DNA of 39,011 bases from Alphaproteobacteria bacterium (GTDB lineage Bacteria; Pseudomonadota; Alphaproteobacteria; Paracaedibacterales; CAITNM01), in assembly GCA_947478955.1 (NCBI GenBank), contig CANJXJ010000014.1, positions 1-39,011 of the forward strand. The letters are read 5' to 3'. The notes below the pieces were generated by a model that searched no databases, was not told where the DNA came from, and saw only the letters and a list, made by a program, of their open reading frames with translations. The position numbers were made by a program, and so were the translations under genes. Shown in pieces: positions 1 to 8,575 of this stretch; the stretch's first letter is position 1; the number at the start of each line of letters is the position of its first letter.

Positions 1-190
1 AACTAAAGGCGCTTAAAAATTAAGCAAATAAGGTGGTTAATAACGAAAACAATTCGTTAAATGCCACTCTTTCTCTCTCAAATCCCCCGCGTATTCCTCA
101 AATAAACTAAAATCTTCCCCTAGTCTCAAATTTTGCAGAGGGTTCTATATACTGTATTTGTAATTACTAGTTGAGCCTAGGGGCTCTATT

Positions 191-1339
191 ATGCGCTTAA
201 TTTTTTTAACGTGGGTATTCGTTCTAATTTTTACAGCGCTTTATGCTGCTTCAGCTTTACCTTCATCTTTTGAATTTCATGAGCTTACAACAGCAGATAG
301 TGTACGGATTCGTGCAGGGCATTTTTGTGGTGATGGCGCAATAGCTGAGGAAAGTACTGATAAGGTAATCTTTGTATTACCCGGCCGTGTTTCACGGATA
401 GAGCGCCACGAGTTCTTAGCCAAGCAATTTGCCAAGTCTGGATTTGGCGTTTGGGTCCTTGATTTTCGCGGCCAAGGAGGTTCTCAGCGTTTGGTAGACA
501 ATCAACAAATGGTGCATGTTGATAATTTTAATGAATACCTACATGACGTCGAGGCACTAATGCACTTGGCTAGATTCGCTGGTCAAAGAAAGTTTTTATA
601 CGGTCATTCAATGGGAGGGCAAGTGGCGCTCCAGGTTATGCAAAATCACCCGAGTATATTTGAAGCGGCAGTGCTTGAAGCTCCCATGCTGCGTATTAAA
701 ACTGCTCCTATTCCCTATTTTTTATCAGCACCTATAGCATATGTTATGGCCAATTGGTTAGGGCGAGGTAAACAGTATTGTTTAGGCAGGGGGGATTATG
801 ACGTAGTAAAAGAAAGTTTTGAGCATAACCGTAACTGCCGTGATAGAGATTTATTCGATCAGCATTTTTTTATTCCAGAATCTCATAAAGAGCTAATACC
901 AGATGGACCAAGCTGGGGCTGGCTTCATGCGGCATTTTCGGCGACTCGAAATCTCTTAAGTGCCCTGGCACACCTGAGGGCTGTCAGAACAAAAGTCTTT
1001 ATAGCAACGGCAAGCGATGACAAGGTTCTTGATACAAGTTTTGATGCAACCGTGGCATCAACCTTAAGTGGGGCTCATTGTGTATATCCTGGTGCTTGGC
1101 ATTGTTTGTTGCATGATACACTTGATACTAGGAGGCATTATTTGGCACATCTTTCTGATTTTTTAAGCCACCCAGATGATTTTATTAGTGCACATAGAGC
1201 GGTAGCTCCTGCTCGTACAGGATGGGTATTATGGCTATGGAGCCTACGTGGGAGTTTACGCGTGCAGATGCTTAATCTCATTAAGTGTGCGCTGATACTC
1301 AAGCTCATTAAACGTGTTTTTATTGATTATTCCCCCTAA
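191..1339 (+). CDS. Secreted alpha/beta hydrolase, lysophospholipase (PldB)-like
   Basis: A serine hydrolase of the alpha/beta fold, probably acting on lysophospholipids or monoacylglycerols outside the cytoplasm. Residues 1-22 form a hydrophobic export signal ending near ASA-L. The nucleophile elbow GHSMGG puts the catalytic serine at about residue 140, the acid is probably Asp277 in ASDDKVLD, and the histidine is His304 in GAWH. The segment SWGWLHAAF (about 241-249) resembles the WGWL region of PldB-type lysophospholipases. Length (382 aa) is normal for a PldB-like enzyme with a signal peptide. The ATG follows AGGGG by about 7 bases. The last 50 residues are basic and hydrophobic and may be a membrane-binding tail. 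The gene precedes argS by 36 bases. The exact substrate is not shown by the sequence; a general carboxylesterase is the alternative. Confidence 0.8.
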   Translation: MRLIFLTWVFVLIFTALYAASALPSSFEFHELTTADSVRIRAGHFCGDGAIAEESTDKVIFVLPGRVSRIERHEFLAKQFAKSGFGVWVLDFRGQGGSQRLVDNQQMVHVDNFNEYLHDVEALMHLARFAGQRKFLYGHSMGGQVALQVMQNHPSIFEAAVLEAPMLRIKTAPIPYFLSAPIAYVMANWLGRGKQYCLGRGDYDVVKESFEHNRNCRDRDLFDQHFFIPESHKELIPDGPSWGWLHAAFSATRNLLSALAHLRAVRTKVFIATASDDKVLDTSFDATVASTLSGAHCVYPGAWHCLLHDTLDTRRHYLAHLSDFLSHPDDFISAHRAVAPARTGWVLWLWSLRGSLRVQMLNLIKCALILKLIKRVFIDYSP

Positions 1340-1375
1340 GCCGGCTAAATCTATTAATAGTTTAGGAGAATATAC

Positions 1376-3094
1376 ATGCCTTTAGTCTTTAGGTTACAAG
1401 AATTTATTGAAAACGCTTTAAAAGAAATATCACCAAGTATCAGCACCGATAAAGTGGTACTGGAGCCCACTAAAGATGTTTCTCATGGAGATTTAGCCAG
1501 CAACGCAGCCATGGTATGCGCGAAAATGGCGGGCGTGTCTCCTCGTGATTTAGCGGTGAAATTAATTGAAAAAATTCTAACTCATGATACGGTTATAAAC
1601 GCTGAAATAGCGGGTCCTGGGTTTATTAACATAAAGCTTAAACCTAGCGCTTTGCAACAGGAGCTAGGTCAAATTTTAAGCCAGCAATCTGCTTATGGGG
1701 ATGCATGTATTGGGGCAGGGAAGTCTGCACAAGTAGAATATGTTTCAACTAATCCAACAGGCCCTATGCATATTGGCCACGGACGCAATGCAGTTTTGGG
1801 TGATACGATTGCAAGTTTATTGCAAAAGGTGGGCTATAAGGTTTCCCGCGAATATTACGTTAACGATGCCGGTGGGCAAACCATTGCATTGGCAAGGTCA
1901 GCATATGTTCGCTATAAGGAAGCTCTTGGACAAGCAATTGCTGATGCTGACTTTGACCAGGACATGTACAAGGGGGACTACCTAATTCCGGTAGGCGAAG
2001 CCTTAGCTCAAAAATACGGAGATTCCTTTTTAAACAAACCAGAGGCTGAATGGTTTGAAACCATTCGTTTGTTTGCAATTGACGCGATGATGAACTACAT
2101 CCGCAGTGATTTGAAAATGCTTGGCATTGTTATGGAATATGCATCGGAAAGTGTGTTGACTCAAGAAGGCTGGGTTACTAAAGCTTTGAAGGTTTTAGAA
2201 ATTAAAGGTGATGTATACACAGGGGCACTAGAAAAACCAAAAGGGCATCAGGTTGATGACTGGGAGGAGCGTCCTCAGACCTTGTTTAGGGCAACTGCAT
2301 ATGGCGATGATATCGATCGAGCATTGAAAAAGTCAGACGGTGCGTGGACGTATTTTGCGGGAGATGTTGGCTATCACTATTATAAAATCAGCCGAAATTT
2401 TGATGTCTTGGTAAACATTTTAGGCTTTGATCACATTGGTTATGTTAAGCGTTTGACATCGGCCGTAAAAGCTTTAAAGGCTGATCAATATTACGCGATC
2501 AAAACCTGTCAGATGGTTAATTTTTCTGATAATGGTCAACCGGTTCGTATGTCAAAGCGGGCAGGTACTTTTGTGACTATCCAACAATTGATTGAACGAG
2601 TGGGCTGTGATGCAGTGCGATTTATGATGATCTCTCGTCACCAAGATATGGTCATTGATTTTGACTTTAAGAAAGCGGTTGAGCAATCAAAGGACAATCC
2701 TTTGTTTTATATTCAATATGCACATGCGCGTATTCATTCGGTGTTACGCCATGCTACGCAACTATTTGGAGAACTCCCAAAAGTTGATTCATTAGAATGT
2801 TTGAATGATGAAGCTGAACTGACTCTCATCAAAGGGTTGATTCAATGGCCACGGGTTGTGGTATCAGCAGCTCGTCATCTGGAACCGCATCGGGTGGCAA
2901 ATTATCTATATGATTTGGCAGGATTTTTTCATAGCCTTTGGAATAAAGGTAAAGATAACACCCAGCTTCGTTTTATTGATGAGAAATCTCCATCTCAAAC
3001 GGCTGCACGTTTAGTGCTTTTACAAGCCACCGTTTCTATACTTGCTGAAGGCTTAAATCTTTTGGGCATTACCCCTGTGGAAGAAATGCGCTAA
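1376..3094 (+). CDS. argS: Arginyl-tRNA synthetase
   Basis: Charges tRNA-Arg with arginine in the cytoplasm. It is a class Ia synthetase of 572 residues, close to the E. coli length of 577. The Add-1 type N-terminal domain occupies roughly residues 1-100. The HIGH motif is at 132-135 within NPTGPMHIGHGRNA, the KMSK-type loop is MSKR at 392-395, and the C-terminal anticodon-binding helical domain ends in the conserved pattern GLNLLGITPVEEMR. AGGAGA lies 8 bases before the ATG and fixes the start. sfsA begins 4 bases after the stop, so argS, sfsA and tilS are likely co-transcribed. A tRNA-Arg(CCG) gene is in the same window at 16601. Confidence 0.97.
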   Translation: MPLVFRLQEFIENALKEISPSISTDKVVLEPTKDVSHGDLASNAAMVCAKMAGVSPRDLAVKLIEKILTHDTVINAEIAGPGFINIKLKPSALQQELGQILSQQSAYGDACIGAGKSAQVEYVSTNPTGPMHIGHGRNAVLGDTIASLLQKVGYKVSREYYVNDAGGQTIALARSAYVRYKEALGQAIADADFDQDMYKGDYLIPVGEALAQKYGDSFLNKPEAEWFETIRLFAIDAMMNYIRSDLKMLGIVMEYASESVLTQEGWVTKALKVLEIKGDVYTGALEKPKGHQVDDWEERPQTLFRATAYGDDIDRALKKSDGAWTYFAGDVGYHYYKISRNFDVLVNILGFDHIGYVKRLTSAVKALKADQYYAIKTCQMVNFSDNGQPVRMSKRAGTFVTIQQLIERVGCDAVRFMMISRHQDMVIDFDFKKAVEQSKDNPLFYIQYAHARIHSVLRHATQLFGELPKVDSLECLNDEAELTLIKGLIQWPRVVVSAARHLEPHRVANYLYDLAGFFHSLWNKGKDNTQLRFIDEKSPSQTAARLVLLQATVSILAEGLNLLGITPVEEMR

Positions 3095-3098
3095 TGAA

Positions 3099-3806
3099 AT
3101 GTTAAAGGTATTTTTTCCAAGTCCATTGGTTTACGGAACGTTGGTCAAGCGCTACAAACGGTTTTTAGCTGACATTAAGTTTGATACAGGGGAAGAACTA
3201 ACCGTACATTGTCCCAATCCCGGGGCAATGATGGGCATTACCACCCCAGGGCTACGGGTGGCTTTATCCAAAGCTGCTAATCCAGCCCGAAAACTTGCCT
3301 ATAGTTGGGAAATGGTTGAAGTAGATAATGTCTGGATCGGGGTTAATACTAGTAATCCCAATCTTATTGTAGCTCAGGCGTTAGCTGAAAATACTATTCC
3401 GGAACTAGCAGGCTATAAAAATATTAAAGCAGAAGTAAAGTATGGCCAAAATTCCCGAATTGATTTTCATCTGACTGATGGCCCCACTGAAATGTGTTTG
3501 GTAGAAGTGAAAAATGTCCATCTCATTCGTGGTAACGATATGGCAGAATTTCCAGATTGTGTTACCGCTCGGGGCGCCAAACATCAATTGGAACTAGCAG
3601 AACAGGTAAAAAACGGTATTCGAAGTGTGGTGCTGTATGTGGTGCAGCGAAATGATGCACTAAGCTTTAAAGTGGCTAGTGATCTTGATAAGGCATATGG
3701 CCAAGCGGCGCAGTTTGCCAGAGATGCTGGTGTTGAAATGCTTGCTTATAGCTGCAATATGGAAGCAAGTGGTATTACCTTAAAGCAATCCTTGCAGGTT
3801 TTGTGA
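3099..3806 (+). CDS. sfsA: Sugar fermentation stimulation protein A
   Basis: SfsA family protein of 235 residues (E. coli SfsA is 234). Family knowledge: SfsA was named from effects on maltose metabolism in E. coli; it has an OB-like N-terminal part and a nuclease-like fold, but its molecular role is unsettled. The sequence shows the family signatures HCPNPGAMMG (about 37-46), RIDFHL and a CLVEVKNV strand (an E-x-K nuclease-like motif), then FPDCVTARGAKHQLEL. The ATG lies 4 bases after the argS stop with no strong ribosome site of its own, so translation is probably coupled. The 3' end overlaps tilS by 4 bases. Confidence 0.93.
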   Translation: MLKVFFPSPLVYGTLVKRYKRFLADIKFDTGEELTVHCPNPGAMMGITTPGLRVALSKAANPARKLAYSWEMVEVDNVWIGVNTSNPNLIVAQALAENTIPELAGYKNIKAEVKYGQNSRIDFHLTDGPTEMCLVEVKNVHLIRGNDMAEFPDCVTARGAKHQLELAEQVKNGIRSVVLYVVQRNDALSFKVASDLDKAYGQAAQFARDAGVEMLAYSCNMEASGITLKQSLQVL

Positions 3807-4780
3807 ATTCAAGTTCTATGGAATCTCTAAAACAAAAAGTCTTTGCTGTCCTTGAACAGCATCTTGGCCTTTCTAACCATACTCTTGTAGTGGCTGTGTC
3901 TGGAGGGCCTGATAGCTTGGCTTTGACTTTACTGGCAAAAGAATTTGCAAATTTTAAAGGTCATACTCTTGAAGCAGTAACTGTTGATCATGGGCTGCGA
4001 AGCGAATCAAAAGCTGAAGCAACTGCGGTGTTTAACCTTTTAACTGCTCAGGGGATTTCCCATCACACTCTTGTTTGGAGCCATGAAGATAACTTGAATC
4101 GTCGCCATGAACGGGCACGCTTGGCACGTTATCAATTGTTAATTGATTTTTGCAAAAAATATCCTCAGCCAGTTTTACTTACAGCTCACCACCTCCAGGA
4201 CCAAGTGGAAACAATTTTGATGCGATTTTTAAAAGGTTCAGGGCCTGCTGGTTTTCAAGCAATCCAAGCTGTACGTTATGAAAATGATGTCCCCATTATT
4301 CGCCCCGTGCTTGAAATTGTTCCTAATATTTTACGAGAATATCTTACTCAACAGGGCATTAGTTGGATTGAAGATCCTTCCAATACTGATCCTCACTATG
4401 AACGCACTCGGGTTAGACAGCTGGTACACTACATCAAAGATTTTGGTTGGTGTGAAGAAGGTATCATAGCTTCAGCTACTAAAATTTATAATTTACATCA
4501 ATCTTTAGAAAATTTTACAAGTAGCTATGCTGCAGATTTTGTCGTTACTATTGATCCTTTGACGGTTGATCAACCGGTATTTTTTAACTGCCCGGTGCAA
4601 ATTCAACAAGAATGGTTACGAAGCAAAATTTGGGAAATAGGCGGAGCACCTTACCCTAAGTCCTATTCCACCATTGATGCGGTATTAGAAATCATTAAAC
4701 AACCCAAAGTTGCTGGTTACAAAATTGCTGGATGCCTAATCTACGTTGCTAAAAAGCAATTTTTTATCAGGGAAGATTAG
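3803..4780 (+). CDS. tilS: tRNA(Ile)-lysidine synthase, short form
   Basis: Converts the wobble cytidine of tRNA-Ile(CAU) to lysidine so that AUA is read as isoleucine; normally essential. The PP-loop ATP pyrophosphatase motif SGGPDS sits near residue 34, followed by VDHGLRSES and the LLTAHHLQDQVETILMRF region, all typical of TilS. The protein is 325 residues, while most proteobacterial TilS proteins are about 430, so the C-terminal substrate-recognition domains appear reduced or absent; short forms are known in other bacteria. The GTG start overlaps the sfsA stop (GTGA). An in-frame ATG at 3818 is the alternative start, removing five residues. The gene ends convergently with the esterase at 4794. 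Confidence 0.92.
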   Translation: MNSSSMESLKQKVFAVLEQHLGLSNHTLVVAVSGGPDSLALTLLAKEFANFKGHTLEAVTVDHGLRSESKAEATAVFNLLTAQGISHHTLVWSHEDNLNRRHERARLARYQLLIDFCKKYPQPVLLTAHHLQDQVETILMRFLKGSGPAGFQAIQAVRYENDVPIIRPVLEIVPNILREYLTQQGISWIEDPSNTDPHYERTRVRQLVHYIKDFGWCEEGIIASATKIYNLHQSLENFTSSYAADFVVTIDPLTVDQPVFFNCPVQIQQEWLRSKIWEIGGAPYPKSYSTIDAVLEIIKQPKVAGYKIAGCLIYVAKKQFFIRED

Positions 4781-4793
4781 GCTATTTTGGGTT

Positions 4794-5855
4794 CTAAAAA
4801 TCTTTGGCTTTTTGTGCTAAAAGTTCCAATGCCTCGTTTGCTTCTTCAAATAATTCAGGGTATTGAGCAAAAATATGAATAGTCTTTTCAACGATTTTTA
4901 AATCAATATTTGCCCCGGCATTCTTTGCTTTTTCCACAAATTCTTTTGAACTTGCCGTGAGTGGGTCATATTCAGCTGCAATAAGTAATGTAGGAGGAAG
5001 CATTTTTAAAATGTCATCAGTTGCAAGAAGTGGAGATACTATAGCGTCTTCAGCTAATTTTTTAAAATTCTTTCCTAAATATGCTTTTACATAATCATTT
5101 ATTCGAGTGCGTGTCAGAAAATATCCATCAGCCATTGGATCATCGGTTATTTCAGGGACTCTAAGATCGAGAGCAGGATATAAAAGCAAGAGGCCATCAG
5201 GTCCTTTTTTATGTTCTTGTAAGCGCTTTATTGCAAGGGCTGTTGCTAGATTTCCACCAGCACTATCGCCGCAAAGCAGCACTTTTGCCTCACTGTAATG
5301 ATTTAAAACCCATTCGTACGTTTCTTCCACATCGTTAAGTCCGGCTGGAAAAGGATTTTCAGGGGATAAGCGATAATCAACAGCAATCAATGAGTATTCT
5401 GTTCTATGGCTAATTTCTCGACAAAGCGCATCATGCGTGTCTAGACTTCCTTGCCTCCATCCTCCGCCATGAATGTATAAAATGACCTTGTCATTTTTGT
5501 TTCCTTTATATAAGCGTAAGTTAATGCCTTTATTATGGTTGCCTGGAAGTTTTAAATTTTCTATATCTAACGCAATTTTTGTTTGCGCAAAAATATTACC
5601 AAGTTCTTCGTAAGCTTGTCGTCCTACAGCAACTAGATCTGATTGTTTTTTAAGAGGGAGTTTTTCTTTAGCATGCGCTCCAACAAGGGGAAGAGCATTG
5701 ATAAAAATATTAGATCCATAGGATAGGTTTGGATTTTTAATAAACGTATCAAGTTTCCCTTTGAATTGCTCAGGCATTGCATAGGCGGTAAGTTCCGGAA
5801 TGGATAAACTAAAAATTGTTGAAAAAAATACTAAAAGTCTGATTTTAAAGCCCAT
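4794..5855 (-). CDS. Secreted alpha/beta hydrolase, HSL-type esterase/lipase
   Basis: Carboxylesterase of the hormone-sensitive-lipase family, probably cleaving short or medium acyl esters. Residues 1-26 are an export signal ending near TAYA. The oxyanion-hole motif HGGGW is at 129-133, the nucleophile motif GDSAGG gives Ser198, and the acid and base are Asp297 (AAEYDPL) and His327 (KTIHIF). The usual HG-F after the histidine is HIF here. Length (353 aa) is normal. GGAG lies about 6 bases before the ATG. The gene is 14 bases downstream of the patatin-like gene on the same strand, so the two probably form a lipolytic operon. Substrate and final location (periplasm or host) are inference. Confidence 0.88.
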   Translation of the reverse strand: MGFKIRLLVFFSTIFSLSIPELTAYAMPEQFKGKLDTFIKNPNLSYGSNIFINALPLVGAHAKEKLPLKKQSDLVAVGRQAYEELGNIFAQTKIALDIENLKLPGNHNKGINLRLYKGNKNDKVILYIHGGGWRQGSLDTHDALCREISHRTEYSLIAVDYRLSPENPFPAGLNDVEETYEWVLNHYSEAKVLLCGDSAGGNLATALAIKRLQEHKKGPDGLLLLYPALDLRVPEITDDPMADGYFLTRTRINDYVKAYLGKNFKKLAEDAIVSPLLATDDILKMLPPTLLIAAEYDPLTASSKEFVEKAKNAGANIDLKIVEKTIHIFAQYPELFEEANEALELLAQKAKDF

Positions 5856-5869
5856 GATATCTCCATACT

Positions 5870-6862
5870 TTATGTATTGCGCAATAATAATTGTGCTTTT
5901 TGAAATCCATCGTTAAACATTTCTATGTCTTCAACGAAATAATCAAAAAATCCTTTTTGTACACTTGGTTCGATAATTTCGAGGGCAATTTTATGAATTT
6001 TCTCATGGGTTATAATTTTTGTATCAATCAGTTTGTTAATTAGATTAATGCTAGAAATTTCAGAAAAAATACTGTTCAAGAACAACATTTTTATTTTGAA
6101 GTCCTCAACGTCATATTTGGTTTCTAACGGGTTCAGGGGTTTCTTTAAGGGAACAACTGTTACAAGCACAAGTTTACTCATAACTTTTAAGGGCGCGATG
6201 AATGGATTGCATTGATACGCCCCATCAAGCATTCCTTTATATGTACCATATTCTATGAGTTGTAATGCTCCATGTATGGAATCAGCATTGATTTCTTTTA
6301 CAGAAAACTCTTCTTCATTGCCTACCTCAAAGCGGGTACCTTTTAGTTGTTTTTGGGCAGCCGGGTTTAAAAAAATAACCGATTTTCCTGTTTCATAGTT
6401 ATAGGCATTAGTGATAATTGAAATATCTGACTCGCAAAATCGTTGAGCTATGTTCTCAAAAAACTTTTCTTTAAGTTCACACTCAAAGGTTTTGGCGGGG
6501 GCTAATATATTCATTAATGAAAAAGGGTCAAACAAATCATTAATTTCGCATTTTTGCATTTTTTCCCATAAAGGAATAACCCTAAATTGCCCAGGTACTC
6601 CCTGAGATATTGCTTTCATAAAGTGTTTTAATCCTTGCATTTCTTTGCTTATAACTTGTTTTTTGTAGTTCTTATTACTTTCTTTAAAGATTTGCTCTAG
6701 TTTATGTTGATCTTCATCAAGGTAATGGTATAGTGATGCGATTGCTCCACTAGAAACGGAGATCATCTTGGGCTTAATATTTTCTTTTCTAAGGTATGAT
6801 AGAACACCTGCTGAGAAGCTATTCATGCCTCCTATGCCCTGTAATGCAAGTGCAAAATCCAT
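5870..6862 (-). CDS. Patatin-like phospholipase
   Basis: A Ser-Asp dyad acyl hydrolase of the patatin/RssA type. The N-terminus LALQGIGGMNSFSAGVL resembles the glycine-rich oxyanion segment. The nucleophile motif reads SVSSG (Ser37), a departure from GxSxG because the first glycine is serine. The catalytic aspartate is Asp213 in MLDGAYQCNP, the DGA motif expected in this family. The spacing between serine and aspartate and the length of 330 aa fit. No signal peptide is visible, so if exported it would need a dedicated secretion system. Patatin-like proteins such as ExoU and RP534 are known effectors in intracellular bacteria; that role here is inference. It is first in the operon with the esterase and divergent from tRNA-Thr/glyA. 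Confidence 0.75.
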   Translation of the reverse strand: MDFALALQGIGGMNSFSAGVLSYLRKENIKPKMISVSSGAIASLYHYLDEDQHKLEQIFKESNKNYKKQVISKEMQGLKHFMKAISQGVPGQFRVIPLWEKMQKCEINDLFDPFSLMNILAPAKTFECELKEKFFENIAQRFCESDISIITNAYNYETGKSVIFLNPAAQKQLKGTRFEVGNEEEFSVKEINADSIHGALQLIEYGTYKGMLDGAYQCNPFIAPLKVMSKLVLVTVVPLKKPLNPLETKYDVEDFKIKMLFLNSIFSEISSINLINKLIDTKIITHEKIHKIALEIIEPSVQKGFFDYFVEDIEMFNDGFQKAQLLLRNT

Positions 6863-7047
6863 ATACTTGCCAAAAACTTCAAATTATTTATGAATTTAGT
6901 ATACATTTTTATAGTTAATATTAAATTAATAGTAGTTTATATAACACTTGATCGGTTAATCTCTTTAAAAGGCTTCTCTAAATACTTTTATTGATAAGGG
7001 ACAAAAGAATTCCCTCTGCTAGCTTTTTTTGCTTATTCCTTTCCCCA

Positions 7048-7076
7048 TTGCCAAAAACTATCTTGCCAGATATAAA
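7048..7076 (+). promoter_or_regulatory. Sigma-70-type promoter of tRNA-Thr/glyA
   Basis: TTGCCA at 7048-7053 and TATAAA at 7071-7076 are separated by exactly 17 bases, an almost ideal housekeeping promoter. The expected transcription start falls at about 7083, just before the tRNA-Thr gene at 7086. The tRNA and glyA are probably transcribed from here. The remaining part of the 223-base divergent gap (6863-7047) is AT-rich and shows no gene. A possible -10 (TATACT, minus strand, 6898-6903) may serve the patatin operon. Confidence 0.7.
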
Positions 7077-7085
7077 TAATAGATC

Positions 7086-7160
7086 GCCGTTGTGGCTCAG
7101 TGGTAGAGCACACCCTTGGTAAGGGTGGGGTCGAGAGTTCGATTCTCTCCAGCGGCACCA
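7086..7160 (+). tRNA. tRNA-Thr (anticodon GGT)
   Basis: A 75-base cloverleaf. The acceptor stem is 7086-7092 with 7150-7156, and the anticodon stem CACCC/GGGTG encloses the loop TTGGTAA, giving anticodon GGT (reads ACC/ACU). The T arm carries TTCGATT. Discriminator A and the CCA end are encoded. It lies 32 bases before the proposed glyA start and behind a strong promoter. Confidence 0.97.
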
Positions 7161-7192
7161 TTCAACGTTTAAGTTTTTTAGGTGATGCTTTC

Positions 7193-8443
7193 ATTCATTT
7201 TAACGATACAGAAGTCTTTGATGCAATTGCTTGTGAGTTGGTTCGTCAACAAAATCAAATAGAGTTGATTGCTTCAGAAAATATTGTAAGCCAAGCGGTG
7301 CTGAGAGCACAGGGGTCTGTTCTTACTAATAAATATGCCGAAGGATACCCGGGTCGCCGCTATTACCACGGATGTGAACATGTTGATGAAGTAGAGGCAA
7401 TCGCAATTGACCGAATAAAACGTTTATTTGGCGCAGGTTTTGCTAATGTGCAGCCTCATTCAGGTGCGCAAGCAAATCAGGCAGTTTTCTTGGCTCTTTT
7501 AAACCCAGGGGATACAATACTGGGGATGGATCTTAGTGCGGGTGGGCATTTGACTCATGGCTGTAAAGTAAACATGTCAGGTAAGTGGTTTAATATTGTA
7601 TCGTATGGAGTTGATGATACAACTCATCTTATTGATTATGACGCAGTTGAATCATTAGCATTGGAACATAAGCCTAAGCTTATTATTGCAGGTGCTTCTG
7701 CGTATCCTCGATTTATTGATTTTCACCGATTTAGAAAAATTGCAGATAAAATTGGCGCTTATTTAATGGTTGACATGGCCCACTATGCAGGTTTAATTGC
7801 TGGTGGAGTATACCCAACGCCTATTCCGTTTGCGGACGTGATAACATCCACTACCCACAAAACTTTGCGTGGGGGCAGGGGCGGTGTTATTTTAACTAAC
7901 CGGGAAGATATTGCTAAAAAAATTAACAGTGCTGTATTTCCAGGACTTCAAGGCGGGCCATTGCTTCACGCTATTGCCGGTAAGGCCGTTGCCTTTGGTG
8001 AGGCGTTGCAGCCAGAATTTAAAGATTACGCTTTTCAAGTGGTAAAAAATGCTAAGGCCTTGGGTGAAGTTCTGAAAGAAGGTGGCATTGATCTCTTATC
8101 AGGCGGGACCGATTGTCACATGTTGTTGCTTGATTTGCGCTCAATTGGCATTAGCGGAAAAGATGCCGCCGATGCTCTAGAGCAGGCAAATATGACCTGC
8201 AATAAAAACGGCATTCCTAAAGATCCACAACCTCCAACAATTACTAGCGGTATTCGATTAGGAACACCAGCAGCAACGACTCGGGGCTTTAAAGACAATG
8301 AATTCCGCCAAGTAGGACAGATGATAGTTGATGTTTTAAAAGCTACTGTCCAGGGTAAGGCTCAAGGCGCAATTGATATAGCAAAAGACCAGGCAATTGC
8401 CTTATGTAAACGTTTCCCAATTTATGAAGGACTGAATTGTTAG
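7193..8443 (+). CDS. glyA: Serine hydroxymethyltransferase (apparent ATT start)
   Basis: Interconverts serine and glycine with tetrahydrofolate, the main source of one-carbon units; PLP-dependent, cytoplasmic. The body is fully conserved: [11 protein letters not shown], the [12 protein letters not shown] loop, and the PLP lysine in [12 protein letters not shown] (about residue 223 from the proposed start). No ATG, GTG or TTG exists in frame between the tRNA-Thr end and the conserved domain. The in-frame GTG at 7100 lies inside the tRNA. Starting at ATT 7193 gives 416 aa, close to E. coli (417), and AGGTG at 7180-7184 is 8 bases upstream. An ATG at 7185 is in the wrong frame and would need a one-base change to join. 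So either a rare AUU start or a small indel or base-call error. A hairpin over the stop codon may terminate it. Confidence 0.9.
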   Translation: MHFNDTEVFDAIACELVRQQNQIELIASENIVSQAVLRAQGSVLTNKYAEGYPGRRYYHGCEHVDEVEAIAIDRIKRLFGAGFANVQPHSGAQANQAVFLALLNPGDTILGMDLSAGGHLTHGCKVNMSGKWFNIVSYGVDDTTHLIDYDAVESLALEHKPKLIIAGASAYPRFIDFHRFRKIADKIGAYLMVDMAHYAGLIAGGVYPTPIPFADVITSTTHKTLRGGRGGVILTNREDIAKKINSAVFPGLQGGPLLHAIAGKAVAFGEALQPEFKDYAFQVVKNAKALGEVLKEGGIDLLSGGTDCHMLLLDLRSIGISGKDAADALEQANMTCNKNGIPKDPQPPTITSGIRLGTPAATTRGFKDNEFRQVGQMIVDVLKATVQGKAQGAIDIAKDQAIALCKRFPIYEGLNC

Positions 8444-8450
8444 GTCCTTC
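8426..8450 (+). terminator. Possible terminator overlapping the glyA stop
   Basis: GAAGGAC (8426-8432) pairs perfectly with GTCCTTC (8444-8450) across an 11-base loop that contains the glyA stop codon. It is followed by a T-rich but broken tract. The loop is long and the T tract weak, so this is only a moderate candidate. Confidence 0.35.
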
Positions 8451-8559
8451 GTCAATTATTTTCTAGAATTCACGGCCTGGTTTTTCTGTATAGAGTCCCT
8501 TAGTAATTTTAATTTCTGTAAGAATTTTTCCCTCTATTTAGTTCTTTGTTTTCCTAATT

Positions 8560-8565
8560 TATAAA
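8560..8565 (+). promoter_or_regulatory. Possible -10 box for the structured RNA element
   Basis: TATAAA at 8560-8565 would start transcription at about 8572, a few bases before the first paired base of the structured element at 8576. The matching -35 (TTTAGT at 8537-8542, 17-base spacing) is poor. The surrounding sequence is very AT-rich, so chance matches are likely. Confidence 0.3.
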
Positions 8566-8575
8566 TATATCGTAA

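Noticed and set aside
1-190. Two small hairpins (GCTTAA/TTAAGC at 11-25 and TAACGAA/TTCGTTA at 41-59) as terminators
   Set aside because: Both are short and AT-rich without a T run, and no gene end is visible to the left. The 190 bases before the first gene show no convincing promoter either.
7100-7192. GTG 7100 as the start of glyA
   Set aside because: It lies inside the tRNA-Thr gene and would add 31 residues with no counterpart in SHMT proteins.
7185-7262. A 25-codon ORF from ATG 7185 overlapping glyA in another frame, as a leader peptide
   Set aside because: It has no ribosome site at proper distance (AGGTG directly abuts it) and no attenuator-like features. It is more likely chance, or the remnant of the real start after a one-base change.
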